The translations under genes and the position numbers were made by a program. The notes under the pieces were generated by a model. That model saw only the letters and a list, made by a program, of their open reading frames with translations. It was not told the origin of the DNA and searched no databases. A DNA stretch of 54,620 bases from Clostridia bacterium. Its GTDB lineage: Bacteria > Bacillota_A > Clostridia > Oscillospirales > CAG-272. Position 1 is the stretch's first letter; the number at the start of each line of letters is the position of its first letter. This document shows positions 26,024 to 34,544 of the stretch, in pieces. The stretch lies in NCBI GenBank assembly GCA_017501175.1, contig JAFVXK010000001.1:1-54620 (forward strand), written 5' to 3'.

Positions 26024-26039
26024 GTAAACTTTAGTTTAC
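26024..26039. repeat. GTAAA-N6-TTTAC palindrome, copy 4
   Basis: GTAAACTTTAGTTTAC with perfect arms (7 bp with the flanking T/A), between the carB stop and the pyrK RBS. Confidence 0.5.
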
Positions 26040-26040
26040 A

Positions 26041-29000
26041 TTACGAATCTATTGTGGATATAGTAATTGTGATATCCTCAAGCACGTCGAGAAGAAGCCT
26101 TACGGTGTCAAGAGAGGTGAACATAGTCACGTTGTTCTCGGTAGCGTACTTTCTTATCTCAAAGCCATCGCGCATAACTCCCGCGGAGGACGGGTCGCTC
26201 GTATTAATAACGTAGGCTATGTGTCCCTGGCGAAGCGACTCGGCAATCTCGTCGGAGTTCTCGGAGATTTTCTTCAAAACGTGGGTGCGGATACCGTTTT
26301 CCTTGAGGAATTTAGCCGTTCCTGCGGTAGCCTCGATGTTAAAGCCGAGGTTGTAGAAGCGGCGAATTAGAGGCAGAGCCTCCTCCTTGTCGCAGTCTGC
26401 AATGGTAGCTAATACCGTGCCGTAGTTCTGCAAATGCATACCCGATGCCTGAAGCGCCTTATAGAGCGCGCGGTAGAACTTGTTATCGTATCCTATAGCC
26501 TCACCGGTAGATTTCATCTCGGGAGAAAGATATGCGTCAAGTCCGCGAAGCTTGTTGAAGGAGAACACGGGAACCTTAACGTACCATCTCTTCTTCTCCT
26601 CGGGGTAGAGGCAGAAGATGCCCTGCTCCTTCAAGGACTTGCCGAGAATACACTCGGTAGCTATATCTGCAAGCGAATAGCCCGTGGACTTCGAAAGGAA
26701 GGGTACGGTTCTCGAGGAACGGGGGTTGACCTCGATGATGAATACCTCGTCGTTCTTATCTACTATGAACTGAATGTTGTAAAGACCTACTATGCCGATA
26801 CCAAGACCGAGCTTCTTTGCGTACTGAAGAATAGTTCCCTTTACCTTGTTGGATATGGAGAAGGTGGGATAAACCGAGATGGAGTCGCCCGAGTGAATAC
26901 CCGTTCTCTCAACGAGCTCCATAATACCGGGAACGAATACGTCCTGTCCGTCGCAGATAGCGTCAACCTCGACCTCCTTACCGCTGATGTACTTGTCAAC
27001 AAGAACCGGCTTGTCCTCGTCTATTTCAACGGCGGTCTTGAGATAGTGGCGAAGCTGCTCCTCGTTTGCGACAATCTGCATTGCGCGTCCGCCAAGAACG
27101 AACGAGGGACGAACGAGAACGGGATATCCGATTTTTGCCGCTGCGGCAACACCGTCCTCAATCTTGGTAACAGCTCTGCCCTCAGGCTGAGGAATACCAA
27201 GCTCCTTAAGAAGCTTCTCGAAGGCATCTCTGTTCTCTGCCTTGTCGATAGCGGCGCAGTCTGTACCGATAATCTTAACTCCGAGGTCGGAAAGAGGCTG
27301 TGCGAGATTGATAGCCGTCTGACCGCCAAGCGAAGCGACGACGCCCTCGGGCTTCTCGAACTCGATTATGTTCATAACGTCCTCGGGAGTAAGGGGCTCG
27401 AAGTAAAGCTTGTCCGCCGTAGTATAGTCGGTGGAAACGGTTTCGGGGTTATTGTTTATGATAATAGCCTCATAGCCCGAGTTTTTGATGGTAGCAACCG
27501 CGTGAACGGTAGAGTAATCGAACTCTACGCCCTGACCGATACGGATAGGGCCTGCGCCGAGAACTACTATCTTCTTCTTGTCGGTAAGCACCGAGGCGTT
27601 CTCTCCCGTATATGAGGAGTAGAAGTAAGGAATGTAAGCGCCTGTATGGCAGGTGTCAACCATACGGAATACAGGGAAGAGCTTATTCTCTTTTCTGAAC
27701 TTGAATACGTCAAGCTCCGAGCACTTCCACATTCTAGCGACGTACTTGTCCGAGAAGCCCATTTTCTTTGCCGCAGTAAGAGTTTCAAGCTCGAAGGCGT
27801 GCGCCTTGAGCTCCTCCTCCATATCGACGATATGCTTTATAGCCTCGAGGAAGAAGGGGGTAATCTTCGTAATCTCGTGAATTTCCTCAACGGTTGCGCC
27901 GCGGTAAATAAGCTCTGCGATAGCAAAGATATTATCGTCACGGAACTCTCTGATGTATGCACGAATCTCGTCATCGGTCATATTGTCAAACTTGTGGTGA
28001 TAGATGTGGTTAACACCTACCTCGAGCGAGCGGATACCCTTGAGAAGACATTCCTCAAGATTAGAGCCGATGCCCATAACCTCGCCCGTCGCCTTCATCT
28101 GAGTGCCGAGCTGGTTCGACGCCGTGGTGAACTTATCGAAGGGGAATCTGGGGAGCTTTGCGATAACGTAATCGAGCACGGGCTCGAACGCCGCGTTAGT
28201 GTTGGCAATTTTTATGTCCTCAAGAAGCATACCTACCGCAATCTTCGCGGTAACTCTAGCAATAGGATAGCCCGATGCCTTACTTGCAAGTGCAGAGGAA
28301 CGGGAAACTCTGGGGTTAACCTCAATCAGATAATATTCGCTGGAGTGGGGATTGAGCGCGAACTGTACGTTACAGCCGCCCTCGATTTTAAGCTCGCGGA
28401 TAATCTTGATTGCGGAATCGTTGAGCATCTTCTGGTCCTCAGGGGAGAGCGTCATAATGGGGGCTACGACGAGCGAGTCGCCCGTGTGAACTCCAACGGG
28501 GTCGATGTTCTCCATACCGCAAATGGTAATGGCGTGGTCGCTTGAATCACGCATAACCTCGAACTCAATTTCCTTGTATCCCTTAACGCTCTTCTCTATA
28601 AGAACCTGATGAACGGGCGAGAGCTTGAACGCGTTAAGACCTACCTCAACAAGCTCCGCCTCGTCGTTGGCAAAGCCGCCTCCCGTGCCGCCGAGCGTGA
28701 ATGCGGGACGAAGAACTACGGGGTAGCCTATTCTCTTTGCCGCTTCCTTTGCCTCTTCAAGATTATAGGTTATCTCAGAGGGAATGGTGGGCTCTCCGAT
28801 AGACTGGCAAAGCTCCTTGAAGAGCTCTCTGTCCTCGGCTCTTTCTATACTCTCGCTTGAAGTACCGAGAAGCTCGGTGTGGCACTCCTTGAGAATACCC
28901 TTCTTCTCAAGCTGCATAGCCAGATTAAGTCCGGTCTGTCCTCCGATGCCGGGGACAATAGCGTCGGGACGCTCGTATCTGATTATCTTTGCGATATAAT

Positions 29001-29214
29001 CAAGCGTCAGCGGCTCCATATATACCTTATCTGCTATCGCGGTATCCGTCATTATCGTCGCGGGGTTTGAGTTGACGAGAATTACCTCGTAGCCCTCTTC
29101 TTTAAGAGCAAGACACGCCTGTGTGCCTGCATAGTCGAACTCTGCCGCCTGACCGATAACGATGGGACCCGAGCCGATTATCATAACCCTTTTGATGTCA
29201 GTTCTCTTTGCCAT
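26041..29214 (-). CDS. carB: Carbamoyl-phosphate synthase large subunit
   Basis: 1057 aa, normal length. Two homologous ATP-grasp halves, each opening with a Rossmann-like GSGPIVIGQAAEFDYAGTQA / GAGPIRIGQGVEFDYSTVHA block, then ATP-binding VLRPAFTLGGTGGG and VRPSFVLGGRAM, and EVNPRVSRSSAL / EVNPRSSRTVPF. The last about 130 residues are an MGS-like allosteric domain. It makes carbamoyl phosphate from bicarbonate, ATP and ammonia supplied by CarA. carA is not in the window, which is unusual since carA-carB are commonly adjacent. Confidence 0.96.
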   Translation of the reverse strand: MAKRTDIKRVMIIGSGPIVIGQAAEFDYAGTQACLALKEEGYEVILVNSNPATIMTDTAIADKVYMEPLTLDYIAKIIRYERPDAIVPGIGGQTGLNLAMQLEKKGILKECHTELLGTSSESIERAEDRELFKELCQSIGEPTIPSEITYNLEEAKEAAKRIGYPVVLRPAFTLGGTGGGFANDEAELVEVGLNAFKLSPVHQVLIEKSVKGYKEIEFEVMRDSSDHAITICGMENIDPVGVHTGDSLVVAPIMTLSPEDQKMLNDSAIKIIRELKIEGGCNVQFALNPHSSEYYLIEVNPRVSRSSALASKASGYPIARVTAKIAVGMLLEDIKIANTNAAFEPVLDYVIAKLPRFPFDKFTTASNQLGTQMKATGEVMGIGSNLEECLLKGIRSLEVGVNHIYHHKFDNMTDDEIRAYIREFRDDNIFAIAELIYRGATVEEIHEITKITPFFLEAIKHIVDMEEELKAHAFELETLTAAKKMGFSDKYVARMWKCSELDVFKFRKENKLFPVFRMVDTCHTGAYIPYFYSSYTGENASVLTDKKKIVVLGAGPIRIGQGVEFDYSTVHAVATIKNSGYEAIIINNNPETVSTDYTTADKLYFEPLTPEDVMNIIEFEKPEGVVASLGGQTAINLAQPLSDLGVKIIGTDCAAIDKAENRDAFEKLLKELGIPQPEGRAVTKIEDGVAAAAKIGYPVLVRPSFVLGGRAMQIVANEEQLRHYLKTAVEIDEDKPVLVDKYISGKEVEVDAICDGQDVFVPGIMELVERTGIHSGDSISVYPTFSISNKVKGTILQYAKKLGLGIGIVGLYNIQFIVDKNDEVFIIEVNPRSSRTVPFLSKSTGYSLADIATECILGKSLKEQGIFCLYPEEKKRWYVKVPVFSFNKLRGLDAYLSPEMKSTGEAIGYDNKFYRALYKALQASGMHLQNYGTVLATIADCDKEEALPLIRRFYNLGFNIEATAGTAKFLKENGIRTHVLKKISENSDEIAESLRQGHIAYVINTSDPSSAGVMRDGFEIRKYATENNVTMFTSLDTVRLLLDVLEDITITISTIDS

Positions 29215-29238
29215 TCCTTTTTCTCCTATTTATCTATC

Positions 29239-30495
29239 TTAATTTTTTATTAACTCTTCGTCAAGGTAAACAGCCTTACCCAAATAAACCGTAGCAAGAC
29301 ACTTACCGAACACTCTCGCGCCCTTATACGGGGTGCTTCTGCCCTTCGAGAGAAATCTCTCGGGGTCTATTTTGTACTCGCACCCCAGGTCGAACACCGT
29401 AAATCCGACGTCGCTCTCTATTCCGAAGCGCTTTCTCGGATTTTCCGAAAGAAGTCTGACCGCGTCCTCGAGCGTAATTACACCCTTTTTCACAAGCTCG
29501 GTGTAAATAACGGGGAACGCAGTTTCTATCCCCACAACGCCCATAAGACTGCCCTCAAGTCCGCGCGCCTTTTCCTCAAAGATGTGCGGAGCGTGGTCGG
29601 TAGCTATCATATCAATCGTTCCGTCAAGAAGTCCCGAAACGAGAGCCTCTCTGTCCGAGGCGTCACGCAGAGGCGGGTTCATCTTAAAGCGCCCGTCCTC
29701 CTCGAGCACCGAGTCGTCAAGCGTGAGGTAGTGCGGAGCGGTTTCGCAGGTGATATCGAGCCCCTCTGCCTTTGCGCGTCTTATAAGCTCAACGCTTTCC
29801 TTAGTTGAGATATGGCAGACGTGATACGCCGCACCCGTGTCGCGTAAAAGCTCAATATCGCGGGCTATCTGCCCCCATTCGCTCTCCGAGCATATTCCTC
29901 TGTGACCGTGCTCCTTTGCATATTTTCCATCGTGTATATAGCCACCGCGAAGGAGAGAGTTATCCTCGCAGTGCGCCACTATCATTTTACCGAGCGCCTT
30001 TGCTCTCAGCATTGCCGAGCGCATCATATCGTCACTCTGTACGCCGCGTCCGTCGTCGGAAAACGCCGCAACGTCGGGAGCTATCTCTTCCATATCCGAG
30101 AGCTCACAGCCAAACGAGCCCTTTGTTATCGTGCCGTAAGGAATAACGGCAATTTCAGCCCCCCGTCTTATTGCGGAAAGCTGAGCGTCAAGTCCCTCTC
30201 GCGAATCGGGAGCAGGCTTAAGATTAGGCATAGTCAAAACCGCGGTATATCCGCCGTGAGCCGCCGCCGAAGAGCCGCTCTCTATCGTTTCCTTATAAGA
30301 AAAACCCGGCTCTCTGAAATGAACGTGAACATCACAGAAGCCGGGGAAAACAGCAATATTATCAAAAATACGGGAAGAAGAAAAGGAAGAGAGGTTGCCG
30401 GTGAAAGCCGAAAGGGAGACGCCGTCAAAAACCACGTCCTGCTTTTTCATCATTCCGTTTTCATAAACCTGCGCGCCTCTGAATAAAACCTTCAT
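29239..30495 (-). CDS. pyrC: Dihydroorotase
   Basis: 418-aa class I dihydroorotase converting carbamoyl-aspartate to dihydroorotate. Zinc ligands in DVHVHFREPGF, further His in MIVAHCEDN and YHVCHIST, and the catalytic Asp in ATDHAPH. First gene of the pyr operon, 24 nt before carB. ATG 30495 (MKVLFRGAQVYENG) is behind GGAGAG. Confidence 0.95.
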   Translation of the reverse strand: MKVLFRGAQVYENGMMKKQDVVFDGVSLSAFTGNLSSFSSSRIFDNIAVFPGFCDVHVHFREPGFSYKETIESGSSAAAHGGYTAVLTMPNLKPAPDSREGLDAQLSAIRRGAEIAVIPYGTITKGSFGCELSDMEEIAPDVAAFSDDGRGVQSDDMMRSAMLRAKALGKMIVAHCEDNSLLRGGYIHDGKYAKEHGHRGICSESEWGQIARDIELLRDTGAAYHVCHISTKESVELIRRAKAEGLDITCETAPHYLTLDDSVLEEDGRFKMNPPLRDASDREALVSGLLDGTIDMIATDHAPHIFEEKARGLEGSLMGVVGIETAFPVIYTELVKKGVITLEDAVRLLSENPRKRFGIESDVGFTVFDLGCEYKIDPERFLSKGRSTPYKGARVFGKCLATVYLGKAVYLDEELIKN

Positions 30496-30683
30496 AAAAA
30501 CTCTCCAAACCCTCTAGGCACAAAAATAAGAACTCTACCGTGTAAATTCACCGACAGAATTCCGCAAAAAACCGCCCTCCCCGAAATTACTCACAGAAAG
30601 GACAGAGCCTATAGTGTCGGCATCTCTGTACCGAATCAAACATTTATTTTACATATTATATCACGCGGCGCGCGATTTGTCAA
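30496..30683 (-). promoter_or_regulatory. pyr operon promoter and leader
   Basis: Promoter TTGACA (30678-30683), 17 nt, TATAAT (30655-30660). The roughly 150-nt leader holds a hairpin GGTACAGAG/CTCTGTCC (30600-30632) and a run of six T after GGGCGG, but no clear terminator stem precedes the T-run. I did not find a PyrR-binding consensus, so regulation of this leader is open. Confidence 0.65.
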
Positions 30684-30730
30684 TAGAAAGAATACAAAAC
30701 GGCTATAAAAATATTTTCAAACCGCAAAAA

Positions 30731-30763
30731 AGGGCGGCTCAAGCTTAGAAACCGAGCTACCCT
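30731..30763 (-). terminator. Terminator of dpaA-dpaB
   Basis: AGGGTAGCTC pairs with GAGCCGCCCT (two mismatches) on the minus strand, then TTTTTT. A second hairpin GGGGTG/CACCCC (30784-30798) precedes it. Confidence 0.7.
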
Positions 30764-30805
30764 CTAATGCACAAAGGGGTATGGGGTGGCGCACCCCCTA
30801 CCGTC

Positions 30806-31366
30806 TTAAATAAACAGGGGTCTTTGCTGACGTCCGAGCAACGCTGCCTCAAGGCATTCGCCGAGGCGAGAAAAATCGGCTATCAGCGAGTGAGGCTTAT
30901 GGCTGGGATCGTCCTGCCTCATCGGAACGAAGTAAACGCTCTTTCTTTGCAGGAGCGTTGCCAGATTAGGTAAATTCTGCGACATCGCGTCATTCGAAGC
31001 GAGGGCTATCAGAAGCGGGCGGTCACAGCGCAAATGCGCCTTTGCCGCCATAGTCACTGCGGTATCGGTAATTCCGTTTGCTATTTTCGCCAAAGTATTT
31101 CCCGTGCAGGGGGCGATTATAAGCGCTTCGAGCGGTGTTTTCGGACCGAGAGGCTCTGCTCCGTCGACTGTGTGTATTATATCGCGTCCGGCTATCTCAC
31201 AAACGCGGCGTCTAAAGGTTTCGGCATCGGTGAAGCGAGTGTCTGCCGAATACACAAAAGGTGTCATTATCGGCTGTATCTCAAGTCCTGCCAGCACAAG
31301 CTCCCTCATTGCCTCAAGTGAGCGTGAAAGAGTGCAGAACGAGCCGCAAAAAGCATATCCTAGCAG
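30806..31366 (-). CDS. dpaB: Dipicolinate synthase subunit B, apparent CTG start
   Basis: 186-aa flavoprotein-like subunit (SpoVFB) that with DpaA makes dipicolinic acid in the mother cell. Match to the family: GYAFCGSFCT at the N-terminus, TPFVYSADTRF, EPLGPKTPLEALIIAPCTGNTLAK, and VPMRQDDPSHKPHS. The first ATG (31309) would remove the conserved first strand. In frame above it lie only GGG AAG CTG CTA GGA after a TGA. A strong GGAGG stands 9 nt above the CTG at 31366, so CTG is the best start; it overlaps dpaA by 7 nt. Sequencing error or coupling cannot be excluded. Confidence 0.88.
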   Translation of the reverse strand: MLGYAFCGSFCTLSRSLEAMRELVLAGLEIQPIMTPFVYSADTRFTDAETFRRRVCEIAGRDIIHTVDGAEPLGPKTPLEALIIAPCTGNTLAKIANGITDTAVTMAAKAHLRCDRPLLIALASNDAMSQNLPNLATLLQRKSVYFVPMRQDDPSHKPHSLIADFSRLGECLEAALLGRQQRPLFI

Positions 31367-32115
31367 CTTCCCTCACCTCCCTCGTAGCGAATAGCCGCCT
31401 CGGCGTATATCCGTCCGGCACTTATGGGATACATAAGTCCGGGTATTCCGCCAAGCCGTGTTATTCCCGAAAGGTCCGGGAAATTAGTCCCCGAGGCAAG
31501 CTCGATTATTCTTCCGTCCGAAAGCGCTGCTTTAGCCTTTTTTTCATCGAGTATTTGCTCGGGCGCTGTATTTATAAGAAAATCAAGCCCTCTATAATCG
31601 CCCTCTGAGCTCATCTCGGCATCTACTCCGCAGCTCGAAAGGTCTATCCGTGTTGAGTTTTTGCGCGTAAAGACCTTGACCCCCGCGCCGAGAAACAGCA
31701 AAAGCCTTAAGAGCTGCTTACCTATTCTTCCGTATCCTATTATTCCTACCTTGAGCTCTGACACAGATTTTTTCGAAGAGGTCAATATGACGCCAAGCGT
31801 ACCAAACGCGGTAAGCTCGGCATTACGCGAAAGAAATACCTCGTCACCCAAAGCGTCACACACAACCGCCCCTCTGTCCTCTAGCGCCTCAACACAGTCC
31901 TTTGGAATACCGTATCCCAAAACGAAGCTCCCCTCGCCAAACGGCGCTACGGCGTCATCAAGCCTTGTGTCAGTACCCGTAACATAAACGCCGTCCTTTG
32001 AGGTCGGAATAGGCAGAATTACTATCTCCGAATATTTGCCAAGACCTTTATTCTCGCGCAAAAGCGACGCGCAGACGTCGAGTCTCTCGCCCTTTCCGAA
32101 TATTTTTATTCTCAT
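31360..32115 (-). CDS. dpaA: Dipicolinate synthase subunit A
   Basis: 251-aa NAD(P)-binding subunit of dipicolinate synthase (SpoVFA). The central Rossmann motif is VGIIGYGRIGKQLLRLL; flanking LVLGYGIP-type and LINTAPEQIL stretches match the family. The product is needed for spore core dehydration and heat resistance. It is somewhat shorter than the usual about 290 aa, mainly at the N-terminus. RBS GGAG above ATG 32115. Its last codons contain the RBS and start of dpaB. Confidence 0.85.
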   Translation of the reverse strand: MRIKIFGKGERLDVCASLLRENKGLGKYSEIVILPIPTSKDGVYVTGTDTRLDDAVAPFGEGSFVLGYGIPKDCVEALEDRGAVVCDALGDEVFLSRNAELTAFGTLGVILTSSKKSVSELKVGIIGYGRIGKQLLRLLLFLGAGVKVFTRKNSTRIDLSSCGVDAEMSSEGDYRGLDFLINTAPEQILDEKKAKAALSDGRIIELASGTNFPDLSGITRLGGIPGLMYPISAGRIYAEAAIRYEGGEGSC

Positions 32116-32136
32116 TGTTTTCTCCGGTTGTTGTTA

Positions 32137-32168
32137 AGAGCCGTCCCCTATTCACAAAAGACGGCTCT
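32137..32168. other. Hairpin upstream of dpaA
   Basis: AGAGCCGTC/GACGGCTCT, a perfect 9-bp stem with a 14-nt loop, 22 nt above dpaA. No T-run on either side, so it may be a leader hairpin or a weak terminator of the small gene upstream. Confidence 0.5.
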
Positions 32169-32255
32169 GATTCATAGAAGCAGTCTGCCGTTTTACGACT
32201 TACGGTCATTTTGTCAAAGCTTTTTACCACCGACAAAGCCGTCTGCCTCTGATTT

Positions 32256-32264
32256 TAGTTTATG
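32256..32264 (-). promoter_or_regulatory. Candidate sporulation sigma (SigK-like) -10 for dpaAB
   Basis: CATAAACTA on the minus strand fits the CATANNNTA -10 of SigK promoters, which drive dipicolinate synthase genes in Bacillus. It is 140 nt above dpaA and the upstream AC element is not clear. Weak call. Confidence 0.25.
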
Positions 32265-32304
32265 CCGAAGCCGACTTTTTGCCATAAGAAGAGCGGGCGG
32301 AAAA

Positions 32305-32499
32305 TCACTCGTCAGAGGGGGAGCATTCACAGCTCACCGCATCGTTTTTCTTGAAAAACGACATCACAGCCCTGCCCTTTTCCCTGACGAATTCCTTTCC
32401 CATATTCGCAATGCTGACAGCACCCGCGACGGCGAGTCCTCCTACGATAATCACGCACCAGGGGTTAAGTCTTTTTTTCTCTTGCTTTTTGAAAAACAT
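32305..32499 (-). CDS. Small single-pass membrane protein, unknown
   Basis: 64 aa with a basic start (MFFKKQEKKRLN), one hydrophobic segment (CVIIVGGLAVAGAVSIA, about residues 15-31) and a hydrophilic tail ending CECSPSDE. A strong RBS (AGGAG, 6 nt above ATG 32499) shows it is a real gene. It stands upstream of dpaA on the same strand, so a sporulation role is possible but only by position. Confidence 0.75.
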   Translation of the reverse strand: MFFKKQEKKRLNPWCVIIVGGLAVAGAVSIANMGKEFVREKGRAVMSFFKKNDAVSCECSPSDE

Positions 32500-32618
32500 T
32501 TTCTCTCCTTTTCGGCGAGGATTTTGTCGAATTTTAAACCAAATCGCATAATTGCGTCGAAGGCCTCTCGCCGCTTATGAATTTATGTTTACCTTTTTTT
32601 GAAAAATTATTTATTCGG

Positions 32619-32647
32619 TTGACAAAAGCTCTGCGTTAGTGTAAAAT
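32619..32647 (+). promoter_or_regulatory. Promoter of the Sel1-repeat gene
   Basis: TTGACA (32619-32624), 17 nt, TAAAAT (32642-32647). Confidence 0.85.
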
Positions 32648-32681
32648 ATTACTGTACGTATAATAAATGTAGGAGATATAA

Positions 32682-34424
32682 ATGATAGTCTGTAATAATT
32701 GCGGATTTCGCGGGGCGTACAAGGGCGTCACGTGTCCGAGTTGTAATAAAAAAATAACGCTCTCTCGCAGCGAAATCGAAGAAAGACGCGAGGATATAAA
32801 ACGCGCGCTTTCAAGACGCAATTACGAAAGCGCTCTTGAAAATTATGAAATTCTTGCCGACCTCGGCGACGCCGAGGCTCAAAGAGAGCTCGGAAAGCTT
32901 CTTGAGCACGGAGAGGTTATAAACCGTGACCTTGACCGCGCTATGAAGTATTTTCTTATGGCGGCAGAGCAAAACGACCCCTACTCCGCATACAGATATT
33001 CGCGTCTTGCATCGCGCACAAGCGACGTCGCTGCGCGCTTTTGGTTGGTATATTCGGCAATTCTCGGCTGTAAGGAGGCATATTCCGCCGCCGCCGAGCA
33101 ATTCTCCTATGAGGGCGACGAGGCAAGAGCGCACTATTATTACGCTCTCGCGGCAGAGGACGACACCGACGCCATAGTCACGCTTGCAAGAAGATATTGC
33201 GAGGGAATAGGGACAGAGCCCTCGGAGGCGTACGCTAAATGGTATCTCGACCGTCTTGCGCTACCCCCAATTCACGCGATAAAGCTTGCCTACAAGCTCC
33301 GCGCGGTAGATGCCGAAGAGCCGCCGAGGCCAAGCCTCGAAAGTGAGGAGGAGTATCTCCGCTCGCTTGCGAGGGACGCTGAAAAGCACGGCTTTTCAAC
33401 CGCATTTTTACATATAAACGAAATGCTCGCAGATATGGGCAACTCCGACGCGCTTGCCACGCTTGGTACGCTTTACGCAGAGGGCGTTGGCTGCGAGAAA
33501 AACCTCGTTATCGCAATACAGCATCTCGAGCGCGCCGCCGCAGAGGGCAACGCTCAGGCATTCTATTACCTCGGCGGACTTTTCACAACGGGCAAGAGCT
33601 TCGAAGTAGATATAAACCGCGCGCTTAAAAACTATACTGCGGCAGCAGAGCACGGATTTTCCCCGGCATATGAAACTATGGGTGACATTTTCTGCGATGG
33701 TAAATTTATTGCCCGCGACCTTGCCTACGCCATAGAGCTATACGACAAGGCAGCGGCTGACGGAATAGAGACGGCAAAGAAAAAGTCCGAGGATTTAAGG
33801 CACAAAAGAGAAGCTTTCTTCAAATACGCAAAAGAAGCGGAAAACCTTGACCCCGTTCAGTGCTTCAGAAACTGCGCTATCTCAACAGCGATGGGTTACA
33901 CCCCCGCAACGAGAATGCTCGCGCATCTTTACGAGGTCGGACGCGGCACGAAAAAGGACAGAGGCCGCGCGTTCTTTTGGTATAAAACCGCCGCTGATGC
34001 GGGAGATAAATACGCCTACTACGACCTCGGACGCTGTTATGCCTACGGCATCGGCACGGCGTTTAACTATGAGCTTGCGCTAGCGAGCTTCCGCACAGCA
34101 GAGAGTGCGGGGTACACCACGGCAAAGCGCGAAATCGCAAGACTTGAGAGCAACAGAAAAAAGCGCGTCGCGGACAAGCACTTCTCCACCGCAATGCGCC
34201 TGCTTTATAAGAAAAAATTCAAGGCGGCTAAATGCTACCTTGACCTTTGTATGCTGCTTGAAAATCCGAAGGCTATTTACACCCTCGGCTGTCTTTATGA
34301 GTTCGGTCTTGGAATTGAGGTCAACAAGGACTACGCCTACGGTCTTTACGAGGAAGCCTACAAGCTCAAATTCCGCGACCCGAGAGCGAAATTCAAGCTC
34401 CGCATTTTGAAGCTTGTGAGATAA
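32682..34424 (+). CDS. Zinc-ribbon Sel1/TPR-repeat protein
   Basis: 580 aa, cytoplasmic. Residues 4-20 are a CNNCGF...CPSCNK zinc ribbon. The rest is many Sel1-like repeats with the A-x2-LG-x-LY-x-G-x-G-x5-D-x2-A pattern, for example ALATLGTLYAEGVGCEKN and AYYDLGRCYAYGIGTAFN. Such solenoids are protein-binding scaffolds; no catalytic domain is visible. Own promoter and terminator, so monocistronic. Role unknown. Confidence 0.9.
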   Translation: MIVCNNCGFRGAYKGVTCPSCNKKITLSRSEIEERREDIKRALSRRNYESALENYEILADLGDAEAQRELGKLLEHGEVINRDLDRAMKYFLMAAEQNDPYSAYRYSRLASRTSDVAARFWLVYSAILGCKEAYSAAAEQFSYEGDEARAHYYYALAAEDDTDAIVTLARRYCEGIGTEPSEAYAKWYLDRLALPPIHAIKLAYKLRAVDAEEPPRPSLESEEEYLRSLARDAEKHGFSTAFLHINEMLADMGNSDALATLGTLYAEGVGCEKNLVIAIQHLERAAAEGNAQAFYYLGGLFTTGKSFEVDINRALKNYTAAAEHGFSPAYETMGDIFCDGKFIARDLAYAIELYDKAAADGIETAKKKSEDLRHKREAFFKYAKEAENLDPVQCFRNCAISTAMGYTPATRMLAHLYEVGRGTKKDRGRAFFWYKTAADAGDKYAYYDLGRCYAYGIGTAFNYELALASFRTAESAGYTTAKREIARLESNRKKRVADKHFSTAMRLLYKKKFKAAKCYLDLCMLLENPKAIYTLGCLYEFGLGIEVNKDYAYGLYEEAYKLKFRDPRAKFKLRILKLVR

Positions 34425-34440
34425 TTTAAAAATTATAAAA

Positions 34441-34469
34441 GAGTGAGCAAAACCGGCTCACTCTTTTTT
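34441..34469 (+). terminator. Terminator of the Sel1-repeat gene
   Basis: GAGTGAGC/GCTCACTC stem (34441-34463) then TTTTTT. Confidence 0.9.
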
Positions 34470-34544
34470 CTATGCACGAAAACTATCAAAGCAAATTAAA
34501 AATATCCGATAAATTAGCAGGCGATGGAGCGTTTTTATTCAAAA

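Noticed and set aside
12185..26039. GTAAAC-N4-GTTTAC sites as BirA operators
   Set aside because: The arms resemble the BirA half-sites but those are spaced about 14-16 nt, and no biotin gene is nearby.
26434..27615. 393-codon plus-strand frame opposite carB
   Set aside because: Antisense to conserved ATP-grasp codons; no promoter, RBS or recognisable domain.
30778..30800. GC-rich palindrome GGGGTG/CACCCC as a protein-binding site
   Set aside because: It lies just after dpaB in a terminator region and is better explained as part of transcription ending.
32116..32304. TTGACA-16-TAAAAC as a housekeeping promoter for dpaA
   Set aside because: Spacing and -10 are poorer than the other promoters here and dpa genes are expected to be under a sporulation sigma factor; left undecided.
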